23,574 nucleotides of DNA. Origin: an uncultured Micrococcales bacterium. GTDB taxonomy: Bacteria > Actinomycetota > Actinomycetes > Actinomycetales > Microbacteriaceae. The position numbers and the translations under genes are program-made. Shown here piece after piece: positions 9,117 to 16,347 of this stretch; position 1 is the first letter of the stretch, and the number at the start of each line of letters is the position of its first letter. The notes beneath the pieces were generated by a model, which worked only from the letters and a program-made list of their open reading frames with translations, made no database searches and was not told where the DNA came from. The stretch covers positions 1 to 23,574 of the forward strand of contig CAIKYE010000045.1 of assembly GCA_903831585.1 (NCBI GenBank), written 5' to 3'.

Positions 9117-9851
9117 CTAAGGCGCTACTCGACCATTCTCATTAAAAGACGAGAAGGTGTAAGGCATGAGGGCCGACCAGAAGTCTTCCATCTTCTCTGC
9201 GCACATCTCGATCTCACGCTGCGGGAATGACGGAAAGTGCGTGCCCTCGCGCTTGGTGCGCAGGCTCAAGAAGTTCATTAGTGCTCTGGCGTTCATGGTG
9301 ACATACATGCTCGAGTAAATGTTTAGCGGCAAGACGATGCGGGCAACCTCTCGAGCGACACCGGCTTCGAGCATGCGCTGGTAACCCTCGTAAGCCTGAA
9401 TCGATGCCGTGCGGGTTTCTTGTTCGACTAGCGCGGTCTGCTCAGCGGTTCCAGGGATGAAGTCGTAGCTGCCGGTCTTGCCAATTTGAATCAGATTGCG
9501 CTCTGGGCCGGGAACATAGAAAACCGGGTCGAGCTGCTTGTAGCGACCAGATTCTTCGTTGTAGCTGGCAATTCGGTGACGCTGAAACTCGCGAAAAACA
9601 AAAATAGGGGCCTGAACATAGAAGGTCATTGAGTTGTGCTCGAACGGTGAGCCGTGGCGGTCGCGCATCAGGTAGTTGATTAGACCCTTGCTGCGTTTCT
9701 CGTCTTCGCTGGCGTCGGTGTGGGCAGCGGCAGCCTCGAGGGTCTGTTCGCCCTGGGTAGAAACGCGGGCGGCGAATAGCACATCGCTGTCTGACGCGTT
9801 CGAACGCACGAGTTCGACGGTTACATCGCTTCTAAATTTGATCTCTGACAC
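9117..9851 (-). CDS. thyX: FAD-dependent thymidylate synthase ThyX
   Basis: Flavin-dependent synthase that methylates dUMP to dTMP using methylenetetrahydrofolate, with reducing equivalents passing through FAD. The diagnostic ThyX motif R-H-R-x2-S-x-N-x2-S-x-R is exact at residues 91-103 (within 'RHRIASYNEESGRY'), and 'RHGSPFEHNSMTFY' (65-78) is the second conserved region. Length, 244 aa, is typical. The start is GTG with no Shine-Dalgarno but a TAGGCT hexamer 7 nt upstream. No thyA is seen in the window, so this may be the only thymidylate synthase, but that cannot be judged from here. Neighbouring dapA and dapB are the common actinobacterial context. Confidence 0.97.
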   Translation of the reverse strand: MSEIKFRSDVTVELVRSNASDSDVLFAARVSTQGEQTLEAAAAHTDASEDEKRSKGLINYLMRDRHGSPFEHNSMTFYVQAPIFVFREFQRHRIASYNEESGRYKQLDPVFYVPGPERNLIQIGKTGSYDFIPGTAEQTALVEQETRTASIQAYEGYQRMLEAGVAREVARIVLPLNIYSSMYVTMNARALMNFLSLRTKREGTHFPSFPQREIEMCAEKMEDFWSALMPYTFSSFNENGRVAP

Positions 9852-9858
9852 GCCTTAT

Positions 9859-9864
9859 AGCCTA
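9859..9864 (-). promoter_or_regulatory. Candidate leaderless -10 hexamer for thyX
   Basis: Minus strand reads TAGGCT, then seven bases, then the GTG start. It lies in the 80-nt gap between divergently transcribed thyX and the thioredoxin-like gene, back to back with that gene's own possible promoter. Confidence 0.5.
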
Positions 9865-9878
9865 GCGGCGAGGCGAGG

Positions 9879-9885
9879 TAATAAT
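9879..9885 (+). promoter_or_regulatory. Possible -10 element for the thioredoxin/DUF4395 cassette
   Basis: Plus strand reads TAATAAT, the most AT-rich stretch in the divergent gap. A start a few bases downstream would place the hairpin at 9897-9914 at the very 5' end of the mRNA. I do not see a convincing -35. Confidence 0.3.
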
Positions 9886-9896
9886 TCGCAACGGGC

Positions 9897-9914
9897 CCGA
9901 CCAAGTCTGGTCGG
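9897..9914 (+). repeat. Perfect 7-bp inverted repeat in the 5' leader of the thioredoxin-like gene
   Basis: CCGACCA and TGGTCGG flank a 4-nt AGTC loop. The hairpin ends two bases before the AAGAGAG Shine-Dalgarno of the gene starting at 9932. It could protect the 5' end, tune ribosome access, or be a dyad operator. There is no U-run after it, so it is not a terminator. Confidence 0.6.
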
Positions 9915-9931
9915 TAAGAGAGAATTGTTAT

Positions 9932-10375
9932 GTGCCCATAGAAACTCGAATCGCCCTGGTAGTAGCCGTCATTTTGGTCGTGCTAGCGCTCGGACTTTTC
10001 TGGAAATTGCGCACCGGCAGATCCAAGAGAGTCACCAACGGGCAGCAGATAGATCTGGCAAAGCTGGGCGCAGTCAAGAACGGCAAGCCGGTCTTAGCCT
10101 TTGGTGAACGCATGACCTTTCTTCAGTTCTCGACAGAATTCTGCTCGCAGTGCGTGCAGACCGCCCGCGTGTATAAAGAACTAGAGCAGCACAGCGACGG
10201 CATTCTTCACATCGAGGTCGACATCACCAATCGACTCGATGTGGCCAAGGAATTCAACATTTTGCAAACCCCAACCACCCTGGTCTTGGATGCCGCCGGG
10301 CGCGTAACCTCGCGCATTGGCGGAGCCACCAAGGCACAGACAATAAAAGATGATATAGGACACTTCACAATCTAA
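9932..10375 (+). CDS. Membrane-anchored thioredoxin-like protein
   Basis: The 147-aa product has one N-terminal hydrophobic segment (about residues 7-24) followed by positive charges (K25, R27, R30, K32, R33), then a thioredoxin fold. The active-site motif is C71-S-Q-C74 in 'FSTEFCSQC', and the cis-proline is P114 in 'LQTPTTLVLD'. CSQC differs from the CGPC of housekeeping thioredoxins, so substrate and redox potential may differ. The charge pattern (basic residues after the segment) leaves topology uncertain: a signal-anchor with an external catalytic domain is possible, but a cytosolic domain is also possible. The GTG start has an AAGAGAG Shine-Dalgarno. Its stop codon overlaps the DUF4395 ATG (TAATG), so the two genes are translationally coupled. 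Exact partner and substrate are unknown. Confidence 0.85.
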   Translation: MPIETRIALVVAVILVVLALGLFWKLRTGRSKRVTNGQQIDLAKLGAVKNGKPVLAFGERMTFLQFSTEFCSQCVQTARVYKELEQHSDGILHIEVDITNRLDVAKEFNILQTPTTLVLDAAGRVTSRIGGATKAQTIKDDIGHFTI

Positions 10376-10830
10376 TGAGCAAACAAATCGAACAAATTGA
10401 TCCGCGCGGACCACGCTTTGGCGCGGCAATCATCAACATTTTCAGCATCATCATTTTCTTCTTCGCCCTAGACAAGACAACCGAAGCAATTGCCGTATCA
10501 CTGCTTTCTATTGTCTGGGTTTCGTTTCTCTGGGGCACGTTGCTTGGTAACAGCAAGCACCCATTTGGCGTTTTCTACAAAAAAGTTGTGCGCCCTAAGC
10601 TTGCCGCTCCGAAAGAACTCGAAGACTCTCGACCACCGAGATTTGCGCAGCTCGTAGGTCTATTTGTGACGAGCCTCGGCTTTGTGCTGTTAGCGCTAAA
10701 CGTTCCATTTGGCATCGCCATCGCGGCTGGTGCGCTATTTGGAGCATCTACCCTGCAGGCCTACTTCGGCTACTGCCTCGGTTGCCAGATGTATCTCGGG
10801 CTTCGCCGCCTAGGCGTCATTCGGGGATAG
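10375..10830 (+). CDS. DUF4395 family membrane protein with CxxC motif
   Basis: A 151-aa integral membrane protein matching the DUF4395 style. It has hydrophobic segments at about 18-33, 38-57, 93-110 and 112-130, an 'RGPRF' segment near the N-terminus, 'HPFGVFYKKVVRP' in the middle loop, and the family-typical C-terminal C134-L-G-C137-Q-M-Y. DUF4395 genes often lie next to thioredoxin-like genes in Actinobacteria. The one-base overlap with the preceding thioredoxin-like gene and the matching CxxC motifs suggest a thiol relay across or at the membrane, by analogy with CcdA/MauE-type proteins; this is inference. No biochemical function is established to my knowledge. The gene converges on the TPR protein gene with a 9-nt gap. 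Confidence 0.85.
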   Translation: MSKQIEQIDPRGPRFGAAIINIFSIIIFFFALDKTTEAIAVSLLSIVWVSFLWGTLLGNSKHPFGVFYKKVVRPKLAAPKELEDSRPPRFAQLVGLFVTSLGFVLLALNVPFGIAIAAGALFGASTLQAYFGYCLGCQMYLGLRRLGVIRG

Positions 10831-10839
10831 TTTTTTGAG

Positions 10840-11286
10840 TTAGGCCTTGGCGTCGAGCGCCAGGGCCTTTCTCATTGCCTTGCGCGCTCGGGGTCGGTCG
10901 CCAGCGGCGTCATAGGCCAGGCCGAGCGAAAACCAGGCAAGCGAACTCTCTGGGTTTTGCTCTGCGTTCTTTGCGAAGCTCTCAAAAACGCGGTCGGCGC
11001 TCTCGCGAGTCGGGCGGCCGCTTGGGCGCAACTCAAATTCAAAGTGCGGCCACTTTCCCTGCGATTCAACGCTGGTGGCAAAACGTTCGATTTTCACGCC
11101 AAAGATAAACTCCCTGATTACCAGCCAGATCGCCAGTACCGGAAAGACAAGGATGAAAAAGCCCATGGCCTTGGCCACGGGTTCATCGAGAAACAAAAGT
11201 GTGAAGCCAGTGTTGGCTAGCAGAGCCGTGTATAGAAGCGTGAGCAGAGCCATGATGATGGCACCGACTTTTGCCCTCGAATACAT
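10840..11286 (-). CDS. Small membrane protein with C-terminal TPR motif
   Basis: I do not recognise a named family. The 148-aa product has two hydrophobic segments (about 9-31 and 39-61), then a soluble region. Its C-terminus, from about residue 112, resembles a tetratricopeptide repeat: 'SLAWFSLGLAYDAAGDRPRA' followed by 'RKAMRKALALDAKA'. One TPR plus a partial helix pair would be enough for a small protein-protein contact surface, probably in the cytoplasm. The ATG lies 7 nt after the dapB stop codon, so it is probably in a pnp/M16/dapB operon. An 18-bp palindrome covers the junction. The last codons overlap a hairpin (10842-10868) that may terminate the convergent transcript. Confidence 0.75.
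   Translation of the reverse strand: MYSRAKVGAIIMALLTLLYTALLANTGFTLLFLDEPVAKAMGFFILVFPVLAIWLVIREFIFGVKIERFATSVESQGKWPHFEFELRPSGRPTRESADRVFESFAKNAEQNPESSLAWFSLGLAYDAAGDRPRARKAMRKALALDAKA
10842..10872 (+). terminator. Probable intrinsic terminator of the thioredoxin/DUF4395 operon
   Basis: An 11-bp stem (arms 10842-10852 and 10858-10868, one G-T wobble, 5-nt loop TCGAG) is followed on the plus strand by TTTCT, starting 11 nt after the DUF4395 stop codon. It lies inside the 3' end of the convergent TPR gene. In the minus direction no T-run follows, so it should work mainly for the plus strand. The short T-run makes efficiency uncertain. Confidence 0.5.
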
Positions 11287-11290
11287 AGAA

Positions 11291-11308
11291 GTTCTAGAGC
11301 TCTAGAAC
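11291..11308. repeat. Perfect 18-bp palindrome at the dapB/TPR gene junction
   Basis: GTTCTAGAGCTCTAGAAC is its own reverse complement with no spacer. It covers the last dapB codons and stop and part of the 7-nt gap to the TPR gene. It may be a protein-binding site or a coding accident; no function is assigned. Confidence 0.6.
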
Positions 11309-12016
11309 GCTCTGAAGGCCCACGGTTAATCCGGTGCACTTCGCGGCGAAGCGAATTGAAGAAAGAATGCCAGCGCTGTATGCGCGAACCGAAGTAGTTT
11401 CGTGACTAAGGGTGAGCAATTCACTCTCGGCACCGAGAAGCACGTCTTGCTTGGCCGAAACGCCATCGATGCGAAGACTGTGAATTGGCACCCCGGCAAC
11501 GATTTCACCGCGGGCCTGCTGACCGACGCCTGGCACAAGAACCGCTTTGCCGTCGCGCGACTTCGCAATCAGTTCGGCGGTTCGAACAGCGGTTCCAGAT
11601 GGTGAGTCAATTTTGCCAGCGTGGTGAGTCTCGACGATTTCAATTGAATCGAAGAACTTTGCGGCTTCGCTTGCAAACTTGGTGGCGAGCATTGAACCGA
11701 TGGAGAAGTTTGGAATCACAACAACTGCCGCCGAAGAAGTTTCTAGTTTCTTTTCGAGTTGCTGAAGGTGACTTGCCGACCAACCACTGGTGCCAACAAC
11801 AAGTTTCTGATTGTTTGCTAGCGCGTGCTCGACAACCTGCTGGCTCACGTCGAATCGAGTTAGGTCAATGACAACATCTGCACCGTTTGTTTGTGCAATG
11901 TCACTCTTCGAGTCGAGGGCAGCAAAAAGCGACAGGTCTTGCGCGGCTTCGATTAGCTCGATAGCCAACCTGCCCATGCGTCCGGTTGCGCCAACCACTG
12001 CCACTGAAATGCTCAT
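11294..12016 (-). CDS. dapB: 4-hydroxy-tetrahydrodipicolinate reductase
   Basis: Reduces hydroxytetrahydrodipicolinate to tetrahydrodipicolinate with NAD(P)H, the step after DapA in diaminopimelate/lysine synthesis. In the 240-aa product the nucleotide-binding loop is 'VVGATGRMGR' (about 7-16). The catalytic/substrate segment is 'ETHHAGKIDSPSGTA' (129-143) with the His-His pair at 131-132 and K135. 'VVGTSGWS' replaces the usual VGTTG, a small variation. The start at 12016 is an ATG preceded by GGTAGG at a suitable distance; a GTG 7 codons upstream is possible but would place the Shine-Dalgarno inside the gene. It follows the M16 protease gene by 48 nt, the normal actinobacterial neighbour. 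Confidence 0.96.
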   Translation of the reverse strand: MSISVAVVGATGRMGRLAIELIEAAQDLSLFAALDSKSDIAQTNGADVVIDLTRFDVSQQVVEHALANNQKLVVGTSGWSASHLQQLEKKLETSSAAVVVIPNFSIGSMLATKFASEAAKFFDSIEIVETHHAGKIDSPSGTAVRTAELIAKSRDGKAVLVPGVGQQARGEIVAGVPIHSLRIDGVSAKQDVLLGAESELLTLSHETTSVRAYSAGILSSIRFAAKCTGLTVGLQSVLEL

Positions 12017-12064
12017 GTGTTCAAACCTACCAATCACTAATTCGCTAACGCTAGAAAAACAGGT

Positions 12065-13399
12065 CTAGAGAAAAGGCTCGAAGGTCTTCTCTTCGACATC
12101 GCCGACGGCAACTATGGTGCGCTCACCGAGCAACAGATCTTGAACCAAAGCCTGCACCTGGTCGACCGTCACGGCCGAGAACCGCTCGATTGTTTCGTCG
12201 AGGTCGAAGAACTCGCCGGTCGACATCTCTGAGCCGATCAGCCTGCTCATGCGAGCCTGGCTGCTCTCAAACTTGAGGGCCAAGCCACCAGAGATGTTGC
12301 CAATCGCGAGTTCTAGCTCATCGGTTGTGATTGCGCTCTGCGCAATCTTTTCGAATTCGTCGAGCATCAAGCGAGTAACCTGCTCAGACTTCGCCGGCGA
12401 GCAGCCAGCGTATAGTCCAAAGGTCGAGGCATCGCTGTATCCCTGGTTAAACGAATAGACGCTGTAGGCAAGACCGCGCTTTTCACGGATTTCTTGAAAT
12501 AGACGAGATGACATTCCGCCGCCGAGAACGGTGTTCAAAATTCCCATGGCATAACGACGAGGGTCGTTGCCGATGATGCCGGGCATACCGACAAGGATGT
12601 TGGCCTGGGCGATCGGGCGCTTGATTACCTGAAGTGGCTTTCCACGAGTGATCTTGGCTTGTTCGTTGTTGCGTCGAGCAACCGGTTCGGCGGCCAAGCC
12701 GAGATCCCAGCCGGCTGCCGAGAGTTCTTTTTCGACCAGAGCCACAAAATCTGAGTGCTTCACTCCCCCGGCCGCAGCGACCACTAGGTCTTGCGGGCGG
12801 TAGTTCTGCTGGTAGTGCTGCCAAACAGCATCGCGCGACACAGCACCGATGGTTTCTTTGTTTCCGCCGATAGGTCGACCGAGCTCGTGATCGCCGAGCA
12901 CGGCCTCAGAGAAGGCTTCGTGCGCAACATCCTGCGGGTCGTCGTCGTTCATCGCCAGCTCTTCGAGAATCACGGTGCGTTCGTTCTCAAATTCGGTTGC
13001 ATCAATCAGAGATGACGTGAGCATATCTGCGATTACGTCGACGGCAAGTGGCAAAGCCTTGTCTTGAACTCGCGCGTAATAGCTGGTGTGCTCTTTGCCG
13101 GTCGATGCGTTAGAAGAACCACCGACGCTGTCGAAGGCAATTGCGATGTCTAGAGCCGTGCGACGCTTGGTTCCCTTAAACAGCAGGTGCTCGAGAAAGT
13201 GAGTGCTGCCAAAGTGGCCGTTGGTTTCGTCGCGCGAACCGACGGCAACAGAGAACGAAACGCTAGCGCTCTGCGCGCCTGGCACGTGTTCGGTTAAAAC
13301 GCGAACACCGCTTCGGAGGATAGAACGGTGAACCGTGCTACCACCCGAAGCGGTGAACGAAAGCTCGCTCTGGTCTAGCGGAAAGTAAATTTCTGACAT
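12065..13399 (-). CDS. M16 family zinc peptidase (insulinase/processing-peptidase-like)
   Basis: The inverted zinc-binding motif H67-F-L-E70-H71 and the distal glutamate E147 in 'VILEEL', 76 residues after H71, define an active M16 metallopeptidase. The 444-aa length matches the single-chain bacterial M16B type with an active N-terminal domain and an inactive C-terminal domain; 'RGLAYSVYSF' is the typical substrate-grip R/Y segment in the second half. Conserved actinobacterial genes of this type lie between pnp and dapB; the physiological substrate is unknown. There is no signal peptide, so it is presumably cytoplasmic. The ATG is 15 nt after the pnp stop codon, lacks a Shine-Dalgarno, and has TAGGCT 6 nt upstream. 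Confidence 0.95.
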   Translation of the reverse strand: MSEIYFPLDQSELSFTASGGSTVHRSILRSGVRVLTEHVPGAQSASVSFSVAVGSRDETNGHFGSTHFLEHLLFKGTKRRTALDIAIAFDSVGGSSNASTGKEHTSYYARVQDKALPLAVDVIADMLTSSLIDATEFENERTVILEELAMNDDDPQDVAHEAFSEAVLGDHELGRPIGGNKETIGAVSRDAVWQHYQQNYRPQDLVVAAAGGVKHSDFVALVEKELSAAGWDLGLAAEPVARRNNEQAKITRGKPLQVIKRPIAQANILVGMPGIIGNDPRRYAMGILNTVLGGGMSSRLFQEIREKRGLAYSVYSFNQGYSDASTFGLYAGCSPAKSEQVTRLMLDEFEKIAQSAITTDELELAIGNISGGLALKFESSQARMSRLIGSEMSTGEFFDLDETIERFSAVTVDQVQALVQDLLLGERTIVAVGDVEEKTFEPFL

Positions 13400-13405
13400 G
13401 ACCAG

Positions 13406-13411
13406 AGCCTA
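13406..13411 (-). promoter_or_regulatory. Candidate leaderless -10 hexamer for the M16 peptidase gene
   Basis: Minus strand reads TAGGCT, then six bases (CTGGTC), then ATG. It sits just after the pnp stop codon, so the protease may be transcribed independently of pnp. Confidence 0.5.
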
Positions 13412-13414
13412 GTT

Positions 13415-15658
13415 TTATTCTTCGTCGTCAGACGAAGCGGCAGCGCCGTCACCCTCAACAACCGGGCTTAGCGAAAGCTTTCCTCGGTCATCGATCTTGG
13501 TGATTTCAACCTGAAGCTTCTGGCCTACCTCGAGCACGTCTTCGACGTTCTCGACGCGCTTGCCAGCCATCTTCTTAAGCTCAGAGATGTGCAACAGGCC
13601 ATCCTTGCCTGGAACCAGTGAAATGAACGCACCGAAGGTGGCCAGCTTCACAACGGTTCCCAAGAAACGCTCGCCAATTTCAGGAACGTGTGGGTTCGCG
13701 ATGGCGTTGATGCGTGACTTGGCAGCCTCTGCCGAAGGACCATCGGTTGCACCGATGTATACGGTTCCGTCGTCTTCGATTGAGATGTCTGCACCGGTCT
13801 CGGCCTGAATCTCGTTGATCATCTTGCCCTTCGGGCCAATGACCTCGCCGATCTTGTCGAGAGGAATCTTCACAGAGATGACTCGTGGCGCGGTTGGCGC
13901 CATTTCGTCAGGCTCGCTGATCTCTTCTGCCATGACAGCAAGAATGCTCAAACGAGCTTCTTTCGCCTGAAGCAGTGCGCTAGCAAGAACCGACGCAGGA
14001 ATGCCGTCGAGCTTGGTGTCTAGCTGAATAGCGGTGATGAATTCGCTTGTGCCAGCAACCTTGAAGTCCATGTCGCCAAGGGCGTCTTCTGAACCAAGGA
14101 TGTCAGTTAGCGCTGCGTACTCGGTCTTGCCGTTGATTACGTCTGAGATCAGACCCATTGCAATACCCGCTACCGGTGCACGAAGTGGCACACCCGCGCT
14201 TAGCAGTGCAAGAGTCGAAGCACAAACCGAACCCATTGAGGTTGAACCGTTTGAACCGAGAGCTTCTGATACCTGACGAATTGCATATGGGAATTCGTCA
14301 CGAGCTGGAAGAACTGGAACAAGCGCACGCTCTGCCAATGCACCGTGACCAATTTCACGACGCTTTGGAGTGCCAACACGACCGGTCTCACCAGTTGAGT
14401 AAGGCGGGAAGTTGTAGTTGTGCATGTAGCGCTTGCTGGTTACCGGTGAAAGAGCATCGATCTGCTGTTCCATCTTCAACATGTTCAAAGTGGTGATACC
14501 CATGATCTGGGTCTCGCCACGCTCAAAGATTGCCGAACCGTGAACGCGAGGAACAACGTGAATCTCTGCGGTGATCGGACGAATGTCGCGAAGACCGCGG
14601 CCATCCATGCGAATGCCTTCTTTTAGAACGCGGTCGCGAACAATCTTCTTGGTAACCGACTTGTAAGCAGCCGAGAACTGACTCATGAGAGTCTCGTCGA
14701 ACTGGGCGGCCAACTTAGTCTTGGTTGCATCCTTCAACTTGTCGTCAGCATCCTGGCGAGCGGTCTTGTCTGCAATCTGGTAAACCTTTGAAAGCTCGTC
14801 AGAAGCCGCTGCGAACACAGCGTTGTACATCTCGTCGCCGTAAGGCAAGAAGACTGGGTACTCAGCGGTTGGCTTGGCTGCCTTGGCTGCCAAACGTGAC
14901 TGAGCTGCAACTAGCTCCTTGATGAAAGGCTTCGATGCTTCGAGACCCTCTGAAACCACAGACTCTGAAGGTGCGGTTGCGCCTTCGTTCTTGATTAGGT
15001 TCCATGCGTTCTCTGATGCCTCTGCTTCAACCATCATGATTGCAACGTCTTCGACGCCGTTCTCAACGATTACGCGACCGGCAACGACCATGTCGAATAC
15101 CGAGCGCTCAAGCTGTGAGTGCTTAGGGAATGCAACCCACTGACCATCGATAAGCGCTACACGCACTCCACCGATTGGGCCTGAGAATGGCAAACCAGCA
15201 AGCTGGGTTGACATCGAAGCCGCGTTGATTGCGACTACGTCATACATCTCGTCTGGCTCGATTGCCAGAACCGAAACGACGACCTGGATCTCGTTGCGAA
15301 GACCATCAACGAATGATGGGCGCAGCGGGCGGTCGATTAGGCGGCAGGTAAGAATTGCCTCGGTCGATGGGCGACCCTCGCGACGAAAGAAGCTTCCCGG
15401 AATTCTTCCGGCTGCATACATGCGCTCTTCAACGTCGATGGTTAGCGGAAAGAAGTCAAACTGGTCTTTTGGCTGCTTGCTAGCAGTGGTAGCCGAGAAC
15501 AACATGGTCTCTTCGTCGATGTAAACAGTCGCGGCACCCTGTGCCTGCTGTGCTAGACGGCCGGTTTCGAAACGAATTGTTCGCTTTCCATACTTGCCGT
15601 TGTCGATAACTGCGGTCTCATACTGAGTTCCGCTCATTGTTTCTATTTCGTGACCCAC
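13415..15658 (-). CDS. pnp: Polyribonucleotide nucleotidyltransferase (PNPase)
   Basis: Phosphorolytic 3'-5' exoribonuclease of mRNA decay, also able to add tails. The 747-aa product contains two RNase PH domains; the first begins with '[16 protein letters not shown]', and the second contains '[11 protein letters not shown]' and the catalytic region '[16 protein letters not shown]'. A KH domain ('[19 protein letters not shown]') and an S1 domain ('[20 protein letters not shown]') follow, with a short acidic tail. The start is a GTG at 15658 because a textbook AGGAGG (pairing 15664-15669) lies 6 nt upstream. An in-frame start further upstream would bury this signal, and the ATG seven codons downstream has no good Shine-Dalgarno. 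The upstream 311-nt region holds a terminator, a possible promoter and several hairpins. Confidence 0.97.
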   Translation of the reverse strand: MGHEIETMSGTQYETAVIDNGKYGKRTIRFETGRLAQQAQGAATVYIDEETMLFSATTASKQPKDQFDFFPLTIDVEERMYAAGRIPGSFFRREGRPSTEAILTCRLIDRPLRPSFVDGLRNEIQVVVSVLAIEPDEMYDVVAINAASMSTQLAGLPFSGPIGGVRVALIDGQWVAFPKHSQLERSVFDMVVAGRVIVENGVEDVAIMMVEAEASENAWNLIKNEGATAPSESVVSEGLEASKPFIKELVAAQSRLAAKAAKPTAEYPVFLPYGDEMYNAVFAAASDELSKVYQIADKTARQDADDKLKDATKTKLAAQFDETLMSQFSAAYKSVTKKIVRDRVLKEGIRMDGRGLRDIRPITAEIHVVPRVHGSAIFERGETQIMGITTLNMLKMEQQIDALSPVTSKRYMHNYNFPPYSTGETGRVGTPKRREIGHGALAERALVPVLPARDEFPYAIRQVSEALGSNGSTSMGSVCASTLALLSAGVPLRAPVAGIAMGLISDVINGKTEYAALTDILGSEDALGDMDFKVAGTSEFITAIQLDTKLDGIPASVLASALLQAKEARLSILAVMAEEISEPDEMAPTAPRVISVKIPLDKIGEVIGPKGKMINEIQAETGADISIEDDGTVYIGATDGPSAEAAKSRINAIANPHVPEIGERFLGTVVKLATFGAFISLVPGKDGLLHISELKKMAGKRVENVEDVLEVGQKLQVEITKIDDRGKLSLSPVVEGDGAAASSDDEE

Positions 15659-15877
15659 TCGGGTCCTCCTCTTTATCCTCGTGCGCGCCACAAATCACGG
15701 ATGACTTATTGCGTGCGTGAGCGCCATGGCAAGATAACTTGCCCACACTTTGAGGGATGCCCCGAAGATTTTCGGTAACTGATCTGCAGTAAAAATCCTT
15801 GAGTTTTGGTTCTAGCCAATTTTTTCTCAAGAGCTTCAACCGGAGATCAGAAAAACATGCCGTAGCGCTCTGGGTCT

Positions 15878-15883
15878 AGGCTA
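15878..15883 (-). promoter_or_regulatory. Candidate pnp promoter -10 hexamer
   Basis: Minus strand reads TAGCCT downstream of the rpsO terminator, with TAGGCA 17 nt upstream as a weak -35. Transcription from here would give pnp a leader of about 210 nt. Confidence 0.4.
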
Positions 15884-15921
15884 CCAGCGACACCGACATT
15901 TGCCTAGGGTATCCAGATGGC

Positions 15922-15953
15922 AAAATCGCCCAGAGCATGCCCTGGGCGATTTT
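15922..15953 (-). terminator. Intrinsic terminator downstream of rpsO
   Basis: A perfect 12-bp inverted repeat (arms 15922-15933 and 15942-15953, 8-nt loop) begins 16 nt after the rpsO stop codon. On the minus strand the right arm ends in TTTT. The stem is GC-rich in its centre. Only four T residues follow closely, so readthrough into pnp is plausible. As the arms begin with AAAA and end with TTTT, it may act in either direction. Confidence 0.75.
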
Positions 15954-15969
15954 TGAAAGATTTACGCGA

Positions 15970-16239
15970 TTAGCGGCGCAGACCTAGTCTTTCGATTAGG
16001 CCACGGTAGCGCTCGATGTCTATCTTCTGAAGGTAGCCAAGGAGGCGACGGCGCTGACCAACCAAGATCAACAAGCCGCGACGACTGTGGTGGTCGTGCT
16101 TGTGCTCTTTTAGGTGCTCGGTTAGGTCTTTGATTCGCTTGCTGAGAACAGCAATCTGAACCTCAGGAGAACCAGTGTCGCCCTGGTGAGTTGCGTACTC
16201 AGTGATAATCGCGGTCTTTACGGCTGCATCTAATGCCAT
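15970..16239 (-). CDS. rpsO: 30S ribosomal protein S15
   Basis: S15 binds the central domain of 16S rRNA and is a primary assembly protein of the 30S platform. The 89-aa product is full length, with '[19 protein letters not shown]' and '[16 protein letters not shown]' (rRNA-binding His/Asp/Arg region) and '[16 protein letters not shown]' as hallmarks. The ATG has a strong AAGGAG Shine-Dalgarno. The upstream 108-nt gap to ribF holds a possible promoter and a leader hairpin, so it is probably transcribed on its own. S15 commonly represses its own translation through a leader structure, and such a structure may exist here. Confidence 0.98.
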   Translation of the reverse strand: MALDAAVKTAIITEYATHQGDTGSPEVQIAVLSKRIKDLTEHLKEHKHDHHSRRGLLILVGQRRRLLGYLQKIDIERYRGLIERLGLRR

Positions 16240-16271
16240 AGTTTTGCTCCTTCAGTTCTTGCTGCGCGGCG

Positions 16272-16291
16272 CCGAAAACAGGATGTTTTGG
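16272..16291 (-). other. Hairpin in the rpsO leader, possible S15 autoregulatory element
   Basis: On the minus strand, CCAAAACA and TGTTTT(C)GG form an 8-bp stem with one bulged C and a 3-nt loop, about 30 nt upstream of the rpsO start codon and about 20 nt before its Shine-Dalgarno. A second small stem (GCCG/CGGC) lies closer to the 5' end. S15 leaders regulate rpsO in several phyla with different folds; I did not match this to a known class. Confidence 0.4.
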
Positions 16292-16328
16292 CTCTCTTGA
16301 TCCGCGGCCGATACACGGCAACCTCACT

Positions 16329-16334
16329 ATCCTA
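16329..16334 (-). promoter_or_regulatory. Candidate rpsO promoter -10 hexamer
   Basis: Minus strand reads TAGGAT, 14 nt downstream of the ribF stop codon, with a GGCAAC hexamer 16 nt upstream as a weak -35 inside ribF. It would give an rpsO leader of roughly 80 nt. Confidence 0.4.
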
Positions 16335-16347
16335 AACCAAGAGTCGG

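Larger units (their letters stand above)
15659..15969 (-). other. Structured intergenic region and leader between rpsO and pnp
   Basis: This gap of 311 nt has no supported gene. In the minus direction it contains the rpsO terminator (15922-15953) and a TAGCCT -10 candidate (15878-15883). A roughly 210-nt leader then has small hairpins: CTTGAG/CTCAAG enclosing TTGG/CCAA (within about 15798-15831), CCGAA/TTCGG around 15761-15774, and GGCAAG/CTTGCC at 15728-15743 with a 4-nt loop. The pnp Shine-Dalgarno ends it. In E. coli the pnp leader is a substrate for RNase III and PNPase autoregulation; similar control here is only a hypothesis. Confidence 0.6.

Noticed and set aside
12483..12824. Arg/Gly-rich 113-codon frame on the same strand inside the M16 peptidase gene
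   Set aside because: Out-of-frame shadow of a clear gene.
15692..15839. Short open frame in the rpsO-pnp gap
   Set aside because: It overlaps the pnp leader and the pnp Shine-Dalgarno, has no own ribosome binding site and no family features.
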